NCBI GenBank assembly: GCA_947488615.1
Contig: CANKZU010000002.1
Span: 248,001 to 312,000 of the forward strand
Direction of reading: 5' to 3'
Length of the DNA: 64,000 nt
Origin: an uncultured Aurantimonas sp.
Lineage (GTDB): Bacteria; Pseudomonadota; Alphaproteobacteria; Rhizobiales; Rhizobiaceae
Within the stretch, counting starts at the first letter, position 1. Each line of letters starts with the position of its first letter. Position numbers and translations under genes: made by a program. A model generated the notes under the pieces. That model worked only from the letters and a program-made list of their open reading frames with translations, made no database searches and was not told the DNA's origin. Shown here piece after piece: positions 56,013 through 64,000 of the stretch.

Positions 56013-58388
56013 TCATCCTGCGGCGGTGGTCGTGGACGGCCAGCACCAGTCGCGGATTTCGGACATGTCCTCGCCATTCTCCACGATGTACGCACGGTGC
56101 GCCGCAAGTCGCCCGCCAAATCGCTCGATCGCTTCCGCGCCCGCCGCTCCGCCGCGATCCGGCAGCCGCTCGATGGCGGCGATCGCCAGGTGGAAACGGT
56201 CCAGCTGGTTGAGCACGACCATGTCGAAGGGCGTCGTCGTGGTGCCCTCCTCCTGATAGCCGTGGACGTGGAAATTGTCGTGATTGGCGCGCTTATAGGT
56301 CAGGCGGTGGATGAGATAGGGATAGCCGTGATAGGCGAAGATCACCGGCCGGTCGCGGGTAAACAGCGCGTCGAAGGCCGCGTCGTCGAGTCCATGCGGA
56401 TGCCGCTCCTTTGGCTGTAACGCCATCAGGTCAACGACATTGACGAAGCGGATGCGGAGTTCGGGCAGGGCGGTCCGAAGCAGATCCACCGCTGCCAGCG
56501 CCTCGATGGTCGGCACGTCGCCGGCGGCGGCCATGACGATGTCGGGCGTTTGCTCTGCGGACACGTTGCCGGCGAAAGGCCAAGCGGAAATCCCCGCGTC
56601 GCAGTGGGTCTTCGCCTCCTCCATGGTCAGCCATTGCGGCGCCGGCGCCTTGCCGGCGACGATGACGTTCACGCGGTCGTAGGTCGCGAGGCAATGGTCC
56701 GCGACGCATAAAAGCGTGTTGGCGTCGGGCGGGAAATACAGCCGGACGACGTCGGCCTTCTTGTTGGCAACGAGGTCGACGAAGCCCGGATCCTGATGGC
56801 TGAAGCCGTTATGGTCCTGCTGCCATACATGCGAGGTCAGGAGATAGTTCAGCGACGCGATCGGTGCCCGCCATTCCAACCCGCGCGAGACCTTCAGCCA
56901 TTTGGCGTGCTGGTTGAACATGGAATCGACGATGTGGACGAAGGCCTCGTAGCAGGCGAACAGCCCGTGCCGACCGGTGAGGAGGTAGCCTTCCAGCCAG
57001 CCCTGGCAGAGATGCTCGCTGAGGATTTCCATGACGCGGCCCTCGCGGGCAAGATGCACGTCATAGGGCTCGATCCGCTCCATCCAGACCCGCTCGGTGA
57101 CCTCGAACACTGCGTCAAGACGGTTCGACGAAGCCTCGTCCGGACTGATCAGCCGAAAGTTCCGCGCGGCGCGGTTGCGCACCATGAGATCGCGCAGATA
57201 CCGGCCCAGCACCCGCGTCGCCTCGGCGCGCGTTCCACCGGGACGCGGCACGTCGACGGCGAAATCCCGAACATCGGGTCGGTCCAGATCGATCTTGAGC
57301 CGGCCACCATTGGCGACAGGATTGGCGCCCATCCGCCGCTCGCCGAGGGGCGCGAATTCGGCCAGATCCGGTCGCAACCGGCCCGCCTCGTCGAAGAGAT
57401 CCTCCGGTTCGTAGGAGCGCATCCAGTCTTCCAGAATCCGCCGGTGGTCGGGATTGCCGTGGACGCCGGCGACCGGCACCTGGTGGGCGCGCCAAAAACC
57501 CTCGACCTTGTTGCCGTCGACTTCCTTCGGCCCGGTCCAGCCTTTCGGCGACCGCAGCACGATCATCGGCCAGTCGGGCCGCCCGGTCGTTTTGCCGGAG
57601 CGCGCCTCGGCCTGGATCTCGGCGATGCGCGAAAAAGCCAGGTCAAAGGCGGCGGCCATCTTGCGGTGCATCTCGCCCGGCTCCTCGCCCTCGACGAAGA
57701 GCGGCTCGTGACCGTAGCCCTCGATGAGGCAGGCGAGCTCGTCGTCGCCCATCCGGCCGAGCACCGTCGGATTGGCGATCTTGTAGCCGTTGAGATGGAG
57801 GATCGGTAGCACGGCGCCGTCGCTCGCCGGATTGAGGAACTTGTTCGAGTGCCAGGAGGCGGCGAGCGCCCCGGTCTCCGCCTCGCCGTCGCCGATCACG
57901 CAGGCGGCGATCAGCTCGGGATTGTCGAAGACCGCGCCGTAGGCATGGGCAAGGGCATAGCCGAGTTCGCCGCCTTCATGGATCGAGCCGGGGGTCTCCG
58001 GCGCGGCGTGGCTGGGAATCCCGCCGGGAAACGAAAACTGCCGGAACAGCTTGCGCATTCCCTCGGCGTCCCGGGAAATGTCGGGATAAACCTGCGAATA
58101 GGTGCCTTCGAGCCAAGTGTTGGCGACCATTCCCGGGCCGCCATGGCCGGGACCGCAGACATAGAGCACGGAGACGTCCCGCTCCCGGATCACCCGGTTG
58201 AGATGGGCGTAGACGAAGTTGAGACCGGGCGTGGTCCCCCAATGGCCGAGCAGGCGACGTTTGAGGTGCTCGGGCCGCAGAGGCTCGCGCAGCAGCGGAT
58301 TGTCGACCAGATAGATCTGGCCGACCGACAGATAGTTGGCCGCTCGCCAGTAGCGATCGAGAATGTCGAGTTCGGCGTCGGTCATCAC
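56013..58388 (-). CDS. xfp: Xylulose-5-phosphate/fructose-6-phosphate phosphoketolase
   Basis: 791 aa. A thiamine diphosphate enzyme with [35 protein letters not shown], the ThDP site [16 protein letters not shown] and [20 protein letters not shown]. It splits xylulose-5-P or fructose-6-P to acetyl phosphate. With AckA it yields ATP without oxygen. First residue by ATG at 58388; 28 bases after usp. Confidence 0.97.
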   Translation of the reverse strand: MMTDAELDILDRYWRAANYLSVGQIYLVDNPLLREPLRPEHLKRRLLGHWGTTPGLNFVYAHLNRVIRERDVSVLYVCGPGHGGPGMVANTWLEGTYSQVYPDISRDAEGMRKLFRQFSFPGGIPSHAAPETPGSIHEGGELGYALAHAYGAVFDNPELIAACVIGDGEAETGALAASWHSNKFLNPASDGAVLPILHLNGYKIANPTVLGRMGDDELACLIEGYGHEPLFVEGEEPGEMHRKMAAAFDLAFSRIAEIQAEARSGKTTGRPDWPMIVLRSPKGWTGPKEVDGNKVEGFWRAHQVPVAGVHGNPDHRRILEDWMRSYEPEDLFDEAGRLRPDLAEFAPLGERRMGANPVANGGRLKIDLDRPDVRDFAVDVPRPGGTRAEATRVLGRYLRDLMVRNRAARNFRLISPDEASSNRLDAVFEVTERVWMERIEPYDVHLAREGRVMEILSEHLCQGWLEGYLLTGRHGLFACYEAFVHIVDSMFNQHAKWLKVSRGLEWRAPIASLNYLLTSHVWQQDHNGFSHQDPGFVDLVANKKADVVRLYFPPDANTLLCVADHCLATYDRVNVIVAGKAPAPQWLTMEEAKTHCDAGISAWPFAGNVSAEQTPDIVMAAAGDVPTIEALAAVDLLRTALPELRIRFVNVVDLMALQPKERHPHGLDDAAFDALFTRDRPVIFAYHGYPYLIHRLTYKRANHDNFHVHGYQEEGTTTTPFDMVVLNQLDRFHLAIAAIERLPDRGGAAGAEAIERFGGRLAAHRAYIVENGEDMSEIRDWCWPSTTTAAG

Positions 58389-58416
58389 TTGGACTCTTCC
58401 GTTTTAAGGGCTGCGG

Positions 58417-59256
58417 TCAGTGCGACATCAAGACTGGAACGGTCATGTGGCGCAGGACATGGCGCGTCACACCGCCGAACAGCATCTCCCGGACCCGGGA
58501 ATGGCCGAAGCAGCCCATCACTAAAAGATCCGAGCCGTCGTCGGCGAGACGCGACAGGATGTCGTCGGCGACCGAGATCGTGTCGCTGAAGGAGGCCGCC
58601 GCTTCCGCCTTGACCCCGTGCCTTGCCAGGGTGACGGCGAGATCGTCCGCCGGTGCCAGGCCGGTATGGGACCGATCCTCGCTGGGGTCGATGGCCAGCA
58701 CGCGGACATGGCTCGCGTCTTTCAGGATCGGCAGCGCGTCGAAGGTCGCTCGCGCCGCCTCGCGGGTGGCGTTCCAGGTTAGCAGAACCCGCTCGCCGAT
58801 ACGGCTGAACCCACCGGCATAGGGAATGAGCAGCACCGGCCGCCCCGATCCCATGATAAGGTCGACGAGGATCGAACCGCCGCCCCATTCGGTGTCGCGG
58901 GCCTGACCGGCGATGGCCAGGTCAGCGCACATGGCGTGCCGGTTGAAGATGCGGTGCTGGTTCGGGCTGGTGGCCTCGTCGCGACGCCACTCGTTCCTGA
59001 CCCCGGCCGAGCGCGTCCGCTCCGCGAAGATGCGCTCGATCGCCTCGGCTTCCGCCTGCATCGCTTTGCGGGTTTGCTCGTAGAACTCTACCGGGACTTC
59101 CGCCGGGGTCATGCCGCCGGCATAGGTCGAGTAGCTCGGAATAACGTGCAGCCCGACCAGATGCGCGTCATGGCGTTCGGCCAGCGGGAGGGCGACGTCC
59201 AGCAGCGCCGCAGCGCGATCCTTCGACCCCAGACAGACCAGTATCGTCTTGAACAT
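58417..59256 (-). CDS. Universal stress protein, two-domain
   Basis: 279 aa with two UspA-type halves: FKTILVCLGSKDRAAALLDV and a C-terminal DLLVMGCFGHSRVREMLFGG, whose GxxGxS-like nucleotide loop (MGCFGHSRVRE) suggests ATP binding. Often found with anaerobic genes. First gene of the usp-xfp-ackA operon behind a Dnr/FNR-like box; start chosen at MFKTIL. Confidence 0.9.
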   Translation of the reverse strand: MFKTILVCLGSKDRAAALLDVALPLAERHDAHLVGLHVIPSYSTYAGGMTPAEVPVEFYEQTRKAMQAEAEAIERIFAERTRSAGVRNEWRRDEATSPNQHRIFNRHAMCADLAIAGQARDTEWGGGSILVDLIMGSGRPVLLIPYAGGFSRIGERVLLTWNATREAARATFDALPILKDASHVRVLAIDPSEDRSHTGLAPADDLAVTLARHGVKAEAAASFSDTISVADDILSRLADDGSDLLVMGCFGHSRVREMLFGGVTRHVLRHMTVPVLMSH

Positions 59257-59344
59257 CGCGTTTCTCCCGGTTTCGGCCGCCGCGGCCTGGTGCTTGAACG
59301 GGTTGTGGCTTGACCCTTGTTTACCCGCTGGCGAAATTGGCTCT

Positions 59345-59358
59345 TTGATCTGGCTCAA
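59345..59358. promoter_or_regulatory. Dnr/FNR-like box before usp-xfp-ackA
   Basis: TTGATCTGGCTCAA: left half perfect, right half one mismatch from ATCAA/GTCAA. It lies 89 bases before the usp start, fitting low-oxygen induction. Confidence 0.6.
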
Positions 59359-59512
59359 TCGAGACAACGAACTGCAATCTCTGGGCGCTAGGCGCGAGCT
59401 TATTGACTTGGCGCAAGGCAGCGTTGGTTGCCCGGGCGTATCGCACACAGGTCAAGCACCCGGGCACTTCGCGCTGACCGCAGCGGAGGCCTGACAGCGG
59501 GAGAGTCCCCCA

Positions 59513-60196
59513 ATGGACCAGCCTGTCCCCTTTCCAGATCGCGCTGTGGCCGGTCGTCTGCTTGCCGATCGGCTGGCTCGGATGGAACTCGCCGATCCGG
59601 TGGTGTTGGCCCTGCCGCGCGGCGGTGTGCCTGTGGGACTGGAGATCGCGCGAACGCTTGCGGCCCCGCTTGATCTGCTGATCGTGCGCAAGATCGGCGT
59701 GCCGTGGCAGCCCGAACTCGCCGCTGCGGCGATCGTCGAGGGCGAAGGCGAGAGTGCCGAGGTGGTGCGCAACGACGACGTGACGCGCCTCGCCGGGCTC
59801 GACGACGCCACACTCGACAAACTCGCAGACAAGGAATTGCGGGAAATCGCCCGGCGGCGGGACGCCTATCTGGCAGGGCGCGCGCCGGTCCCAACGACCG
59901 GCCGGACGGCCATCCTCGTCGATGACGGCATCGCCACCGGCGCCACCGTCCGCGCCGCGCTGATCGGCTTGCGCCGCCGCGGCGCCGCCCGTTTGGTGCT
60001 TGCCGTGCCGGTAGCGCCGCGCGAGACGCTGGTGGCGCTGCGGCCGCTCGTCGATGATCTGGTCTGCCTGACGACCCCGGAGCCATTTTATGCCATCGGC
60101 ATTCACTACCGGGATTTCCACCAAGTCGGCGACGACGAGGTTGTTGCTATGCTGGACGCGGCGCGCTGTCAGACGCCCGAGCAGCCCGAGCGCTGA
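59513..60196 (+). CDS. Phosphoribosyltransferase domain protein
   Basis: 227 aa. The PRPP loop ILVDDGIATGATVRAAL and the early PVVLALPRGGVPVGLEIA fit type I phosphoribosyltransferases. The acceptor base cannot be read. It is divergent from usp; similar genes are often next to stress or anaerobic loci. Confidence 0.88.
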   Translation: MDQPVPFPDRAVAGRLLADRLARMELADPVVLALPRGGVPVGLEIARTLAAPLDLLIVRKIGVPWQPELAAAAIVEGEGESAEVVRNDDVTRLAGLDDATLDKLADKELREIARRRDAYLAGRAPVPTTGRTAILVDDGIATGATVRAALIGLRRRGAARLVLAVPVAPRETLVALRPLVDDLVCLTTPEPFYAIGIHYRDFHQVGDDEVVAMLDAARCQTPEQPER

Positions 60197-60279
60197 CAGC
60201 GGCGGCCGACAACAGGGAGGCGCTTCCGGAGCGAGACGCGAGACGCGGCCGCCCGTCCGCTCGACGGCTCGTGACGTAT

Positions 60280-60648
60280 CTACACGGCCTGACGCACCGA
60301 GACGATCTTGAAGGTGCGCAGGCCTAGCCCGGGCTCGTCGATGGAGACATACTCGCCTTCGCGAAAGACGTGTTGGGCGAAGCGGTAACCGGGTTCGTCG
60401 TCGTCGTCGGCCTCAAAATCATAGTCGAAGACCCATTCGCCCTTGCGATAGGTAAGCGTGCCGAGCGCCGTGCGTTCGCCGTCCCAAAACCGTGTCACGG
60501 TAAAGCGCTCCGGCGCCGCCTTCCAAGCCTCCGGGTCGAGATGGCCGTCCGGCGTCAGCGCCGCCGTGAATTCGTAGCCTCTGTGGGCATTGCCTTCGGG
60601 ATTCTCGCGGTCGCGGGCCAGTTCCATGTGGATGCTGTTGAGGTTCAT
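60280..60648 (-). CDS. Conserved hypothetical protein downstream of cytochrome c
   Basis: 122 aa from MNLNSIHMELARD, soluble, with a mix of strands and a patch of acidic residues (DYDFEADDDDEPGYRFAQHV). No known domain was recognised. It ends ...RTFKIVSVRQAV. It lies 39 bases after the cytochrome c gene, so it is probably in its operon. Confidence 0.75.
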   Translation of the reverse strand: MNLNSIHMELARDRENPEGNAHRGYEFTAALTPDGHLDPEAWKAAPERFTVTRFWDGERTALGTLTYRKGEWVFDYDFEADDDDEPGYRFAQHVFREGEYVSIDEPGLGLRTFKIVSVRQAV

Positions 60649-60687
60649 GGTCGGTCGCTTTCTCATGGAGCCAGAAGGGGGCGGGCT

Positions 60688-61023
60688 CTATTCCTGAATG
60701 CTTTCGATATAGGCGATGATCGCCGCGGTCTGGACCGGCGTCGCCATGAATTCGGGCATATCCGGATGGCCGGTGACGATGCCTTCGACGAATGCCTCGC
60801 CAAGCGCTTCGATGGGATAGCGCTTCGACAGCGTGCGAAATTCCGGGGCGTCGGGATGGGAGCTTTTGTCGGCCTCGCCGATGCCGTGGCAGCGAATGCA
60901 ATTGTCCTCGACCAGCGCCAGTCCGTGGGCAATCTCGTCATTTGACTGCCCGGCGGCGAAGGCCGGCGCGAGCGTAACGGCTCCCAGAGCGACGGCGAAT
61001 GCCAGTCCTGATTTCCCTCGCAT
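60688..61023 (-). CDS. Small periplasmic cytochrome c
   Basis: 111 aa with a signal peptide (GLAFAVALGAVTLAPAFA) and one heme motif CIRCH (Cys42-His46), Met ligand probably in HPDMPEFMATP. It resembles cytochrome c551/c5-like carriers. With a perfect Dnr/FNR box upstream it is a plausible anaerobic electron donor, for example to NirS (inference). Confidence 0.9.
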   Translation of the reverse strand: MRGKSGLAFAVALGAVTLAPAFAAGQSNDEIAHGLALVEDNCIRCHGIGEADKSSHPDAPEFRTLSKRYPIEALGEAFVEGIVTGHPDMPEFMATPVQTAAIIAYIESIQE

Positions 61024-61083
61024 CTTAATCTCCCAATCCCAATCTGTCGGCATCCACGCTAGCAGCGCCGAAGGAGCTTGATC

Positions 61084-61097
61084 TTGATGCGGATCAA
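61084..61097. promoter_or_regulatory. Dnr/FNR-type box before cytochrome c
   Basis: TTGATGCGGATCAA, a perfect TTGAT-N4-ATCAA palindrome, 61 bases upstream of the cytochrome c start codon. Confidence 0.85.
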
Positions 61098-61217
61098 ACC
61101 GGCGAAATCTCGCGCCGCCGGATCAGGACGTGATCGCGAGCCTGGGCGCATCGTCGCGCAGGCTGGCGAACCGCGTGCCGGCTTCTTCGATCAGGTCGAG
61201 ACGCTGCGGGTGAGGGG

Positions 61218-62090
61218 CTAAAATGCGCTGATCGGAAAGTAACGCAGAAGCAGTTCCGAGAAGCGCTTCTTCTCGACGATCTGGCCGATGGCGTAGTCGA
61301 TCGAGCGGGCGAGCGCGCGATCGTTGGGCGCGACGGCGATGGCGAGGCCCTCGCCGAGAAAGCGGTCCGACAGATAGGGGCCGCCCGAGAACACGCAGCA
61401 ATCGGCCGCGAAATCGCTTTCGAGCCAGAAGGACAGGCCAACGCCGTCGCCGAAGAATGCGTCGATCTCACCCTTCTTCAGTGCTTCCAGCGCGTCGCGG
61501 CGGCTGGCGAAGGAGCGCGGCTCGGCGGATGGAAAAAACGCCCTCAGCATCGCCGCATGGGCGCTGCCGTCTTCCACGCCGATGCTCTTGCCGGCCGTTG
61601 CTTCGGCGACCGGCTCCGGGAGCTGACGGTCCTTGCGGGTGACGAAGCGGGCGGGATAGCGGAAATACGGCTCGGTGAAGGCCAGCTCCTGCCGGGTTGT
61701 GGGCGTCATCGCGAGGCCGACCACGATGGCGTCGCCGTCGCCGCGCTTCACCGCGGGCACGAGGTCCTTGAAAGCCATCGCCTCGATCTGACAACGCGAC
61801 AGCATGTCCAGCTCCTCGCAGATCGCGCGGACGAGATCGACGTGGAATCCCGCAAGCCGTCCCCGTGGATCGAGGAAATTGAACGGCGGATAGTCGGTCG
61901 TTGTAAGAAAGCGGATTCGCTGGCGGCCGTCCAGCTGCGGTTTCGTCATCCGCTGGCGCTGGTCGAAGAAGTTGGGGGTCGACACCGTCTCCGCTTCGGC
62001 AGCCTCGGAGCGAAACTGGCCTGTGCCGACGAGAGGCGCCAGCGCCAGAAGGAAAACAAGAATCAACCAGAGCGAGAAATTTTCTCTCAT
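61218..62090 (-). CDS. Family 3 extracellular solute-binding protein
   Basis: 290 aa with signal peptide (LWLILVFLLALAPLVG). Matches amino-acid-type SBPs: IRFLTTTDYPPFNFLDPRGR, FHVDLVRAICEELDM, LAFTEPYFRYPARFV. No permease or ATPase genes lie next to it, so the transporter is elsewhere or it acts as a sensor. Start at 62090; the next gene is divergent. Confidence 0.87.
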   Translation of the reverse strand: MRENFSLWLILVFLLALAPLVGTGQFRSEAAEAETVSTPNFFDQRQRMTKPQLDGRQRIRFLTTTDYPPFNFLDPRGRLAGFHVDLVRAICEELDMLSRCQIEAMAFKDLVPAVKRGDGDAIVVGLAMTPTTRQELAFTEPYFRYPARFVTRKDRQLPEPVAEATAGKSIGVEDGSAHAAMLRAFFPSAEPRSFASRRDALEALKKGEIDAFFGDGVGLSFWLESDFAADCCVFSGGPYLSDRFLGEGLAIAVAPNDRALARSIDYAIGQIVEKKRFSELLLRYFPISAF

Positions 62091-62161
62091 AAGTTTGTTT
62101 CCCCTGCGTAATCGCTCGCTCAAGATGAAAGAGGGCGCCGTGACTGCCGAAGTTCGCAAAC

Positions 62162-63547
62162 GTGCGCCGCGACCTCGAGCGGGTGGCCCGATTGCGCGAC
62201 GATCCTTTGCAACTCCCGGCGGACTTCGCCGCCAATCCCGCCGTCTTTCCAACGTCGCCGCGCGTTGACGGAGCGCGATCCCCAATCCGTTTCCCGCTGT
62301 CGCCCAAAACGACGGCGATCGCAAGGCGCTCTCGACACGCTCTGTGCGAGAGCGTGCTCGCCTCCCTCGGCCTCGACACCGCGACGATCCGGGCCATGCG
62401 AACGGCAGCGAAGCGAAACGGCACGGATCTCCTGGCCGAAATCCTTGCCTGCGGGGCCGTCGACGCGCGGACTGTCGCCGCCGCCATGGCCGAAGCGCTT
62501 GATATTCCGTTCGACGGGATCGCTCCGGGCGACCGGATCATCGGCGCCGAGCGCTGCAGAAAAGTGGCCTTGCCGCGCCTCGTCAAGACCTGTGACGATG
62601 AGCTGAGGACGAAGCTGTTCCTGCTGCCGAAGCTGGAAGGTCTCGATCGGACGGCGGATTTCCTGTGGCGCCGGCCGGAGATGAAGGAGAGGGCGCGGGT
62701 TACCACGGAGGCCGATGTAAAATCGGCCATGGCGCGGCAGAGCGCACGCCAGCGTCTCGATGCCGCTGTGCTCAGTCTTGCGGGCGAGCAGCCCCGTTGT
62801 TCGGCCCGTACCGTTCTGGAGGCAGGCCAGGCGATCGGCCTCATGCTGGCATTCGGCCTGTTGCTTCTGGTGTCGTTCACGGCTCCCGGGACCACGCTTG
62901 CGATCTTGCATCCCCTCGCGGCCGTTTTGTTCGCCGCCTGTCTGACCATCCGGCTCGCCGCCGCGATCGGTCGGCAGCCACCGCCCGTGGATGCCGAAGC
63001 ATCTTCGCGGCCGTCCGAGCCGCCGCCGCTCTATTCGGTCCTCGTTGCGCTCTATCACGAAGCGGCGGTCGTCGACCGTCTGGTGCCGGCCTTGAGTAAA
63101 CTCGACTGGCCGGCGAGCCGGATCGAGATCAAGCTGATCTGCGAGGGCGACGACGCGGCGACGATCCGCGCGGTCGAGCGCGCCATCGCCGGCCGCCCAC
63201 AATTCGAGATGGTCGTAGTTCCTGCTTGCGAGCCGCGCACGAAGCCGAAGGCGCTCAACTATGCGCTACCCCTTACTGCAGGGGAGTTCCTGGTGCTCTA
63301 CGATGCCGAGGACGAACCGGATCCGGGCCAATTGCGTGAGGCCTTTCGACGGTTTCGCCAAGGGCCGGCCAATCTCGTCTGTCTGCAGGCGCCGCTCGTC
63401 GTGCGCAACGGCTCGAACAACTGGCTAGCGGGCGTCTTCGCGCTGGAATATGCGGCGTTGTTCCGCCGGCTGTTGCCCTGGCTTTCCGGACATGGCTTTC
63501 CGGTTCCGCTCGGTGGTACGTCGAACCATTTCGTCGCCCTTATGTAG
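62162..63547 (+). pseudogene. Glycosyltransferase family 2, 3'-truncated
   Basis: About 461 aa from a GTG at 62162 (start uncertain). The first ~170 residues resemble the GspE/PilB-type N-terminal domain that precedes some bacterial glycosyltransferases (TDLLAEILACGAVDARTVA). Two helices follow, then the GT2 domain YSVLVALYHEAAVVDRLVPA, with KPKALNYALP and the metal site VLYDAEDEPDP. Relatives continue after GGTSNHF for 200 or more residues; here the frame stops at once, so the gene is cut. A different sequence follows. Confidence 0.75.
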
Positions 63548-63620
63548 CAGATGCACCAAGCCCTACCGGGCGGGGCGGTGAGCTGTGAGGGGGTGGTGGA
63601 AATGGGCGGCGGTCGCAGGA

Positions 63621-64000
63621 TTAGTTTGCTGTGTTTTGGTCGCCGCGTGGGCTCAAGATCAGATGGTATTTTATCCGGTTGTCAGGGTCGAAACCCTCCC
63701 TAATCTCCGCGAGGTAACATCCTTCGGTGGCGCGATCGACAGAGTGGAAAGTGTCCCGATAATCAAGGCGGCCATAGATGTAGAGGAAGCACTTTCTATC
63801 CATAATTGCCTCGCAAACAGGCCACGAGAGCCACATCGTAGATGTCGAAACCTCGTTGCCTGGACCCAGGATGCCGCCCCTGTCGATGTGGGTAAAATCC
63901 GGTGGCTCAAAAATCGGAATTGCGTTTTGAGCATCTACGGTACGGAAAGTGCCGAGGGATCTGACGTTAAGCGCTGGGCTGCGACCGTCGTTTCTCCAAC
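63621..64000 (-). CDS. Partial hypothetical protein at the right edge
   Basis: An open frame runs from the window edge to a stop at 63621, at least 126 codons. The end reads MDRKCFLYIYGRLDYRDTFH, a pattern seen near the C terminus of many alphaproteobacterial hypothetical proteins (IYGxxxYxDxF). Upstream residues (IPIFEPPDFTHIDRGG) belong to the same frame. The region is AT-richer than the truncated glycosyltransferase, suggesting a foreign insertion. The 5' end is beyond the window. Confidence 0.6.
   Translation of the reverse strand, partial: WRNDGRSPALNVRSLGTFRTVDAQNAIPIFEPPDFTHIDRGGILGPGNEVSTSTMWLSWPVCEAIMDRKCFLYIYGRLDYRDTFHSVDRATEGCYLAEIREGFDPDNRIKYHLILSPRGDQNTAN

Noticed and set aside
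61123..61217. Short minus-strand frame with EEAGTRFASLRDDAP-like text
   Set aside because: Could be a gene end remnant, but too short and without family motif.

Overview
The window is a GC-rich, densely coded stretch of an alphaproteobacterial chromosome. The OxyR/KatA pair, the rhizobial-type MtnN, the NnrS/NnrU proteins and the Paracoccus-style nirI-nirX / nirS arrangement all fit an alphaproteobacterium, most likely of the Hyphomicrobiales. The organism is a facultative denitrifier: the centre of the window is one long nitrite and nitric oxide respiration region.

Left part (1-15.6 kb): mostly housekeeping genes. They are phnN, a broken tRNA-associated integrase next to tRNA-Gln(CTG), ppx-rlmE, guaB, a MAPEG protein, a PQQ-type sugar dehydrogenase, divergent oxyR/katA, a Phd/PIN toxin-antitoxin pair, rsmB-tspO, mtnN and guaA. 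Just past guaA, at 15.6-16.8 kb, is a scar of broken genes: a livF tail abutting a frameshifted GntR regulator, then a hydrolase scrap.

Centre (16.9-45.9 kb): nitrogen-oxide metabolism. It holds nnrS-nnrU plus a small membrane protein, nsrR with NsrR-like operators, a cbb3 oxidase operon (ccoNOQP plus two extra membrane proteins), a Dnr-type Crp/Fnr regulator with a DUF4202 gene, nirI-nirX, and divergently nirS-nirE-C-F-DL-G-H-J-N followed by a CbiX-like chelatase. NirS reduces nitrite to NO. The other nir genes make and insert heme d1. No norCB is present. Instead, behind a perfect Dnr/FNR-type palindrome, there is an eight-gene operon: a 53-aa membrane protein, a CuA subunit II, a B-family-like heme-copper subunit I whose usual active-site tyrosine position is glutamine, a heme o synthase, a SenC/Sco copper chaperone, a cytochrome b-ferredoxin-MvhD fusion, an unknown anchored protein and a hemerythrin. 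By context and active site this is the best candidate for the NO reductase here, of the unconventional CuA-containing kind (sNOR/eNOR-like). It is the most interesting system in the window.

Right part (46-64 kb): an RND efflux pair with a lipoprotein hydrolase and a TetR regulator, a second TetR regulator with a perfect 24-bp palindrome at its promoter facing a VOC protein, an anaerobic-type usp-xfp-ackA operon (phosphoketolase and acetate kinase), a phosphoribosyltransferase, a small cytochrome c with its own perfect Dnr/FNR box, a family-3 solute-binding protein, and a glycosyltransferase cut short at 63.5 kb. After it, a hypothetical gene runs off the right edge.

Four TTGAT-N4-ATCAA-like boxes (nirI/nirS, the NOR-like operon, cytochrome c, usp) and two or three NsrR-like 23-bp sites suggest two interlocking regulons, one for low oxygen/NO through a Dnr-type protein and one for NO stress through NsrR. 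All functions are read from sequence motifs and gene order; no database search was run.
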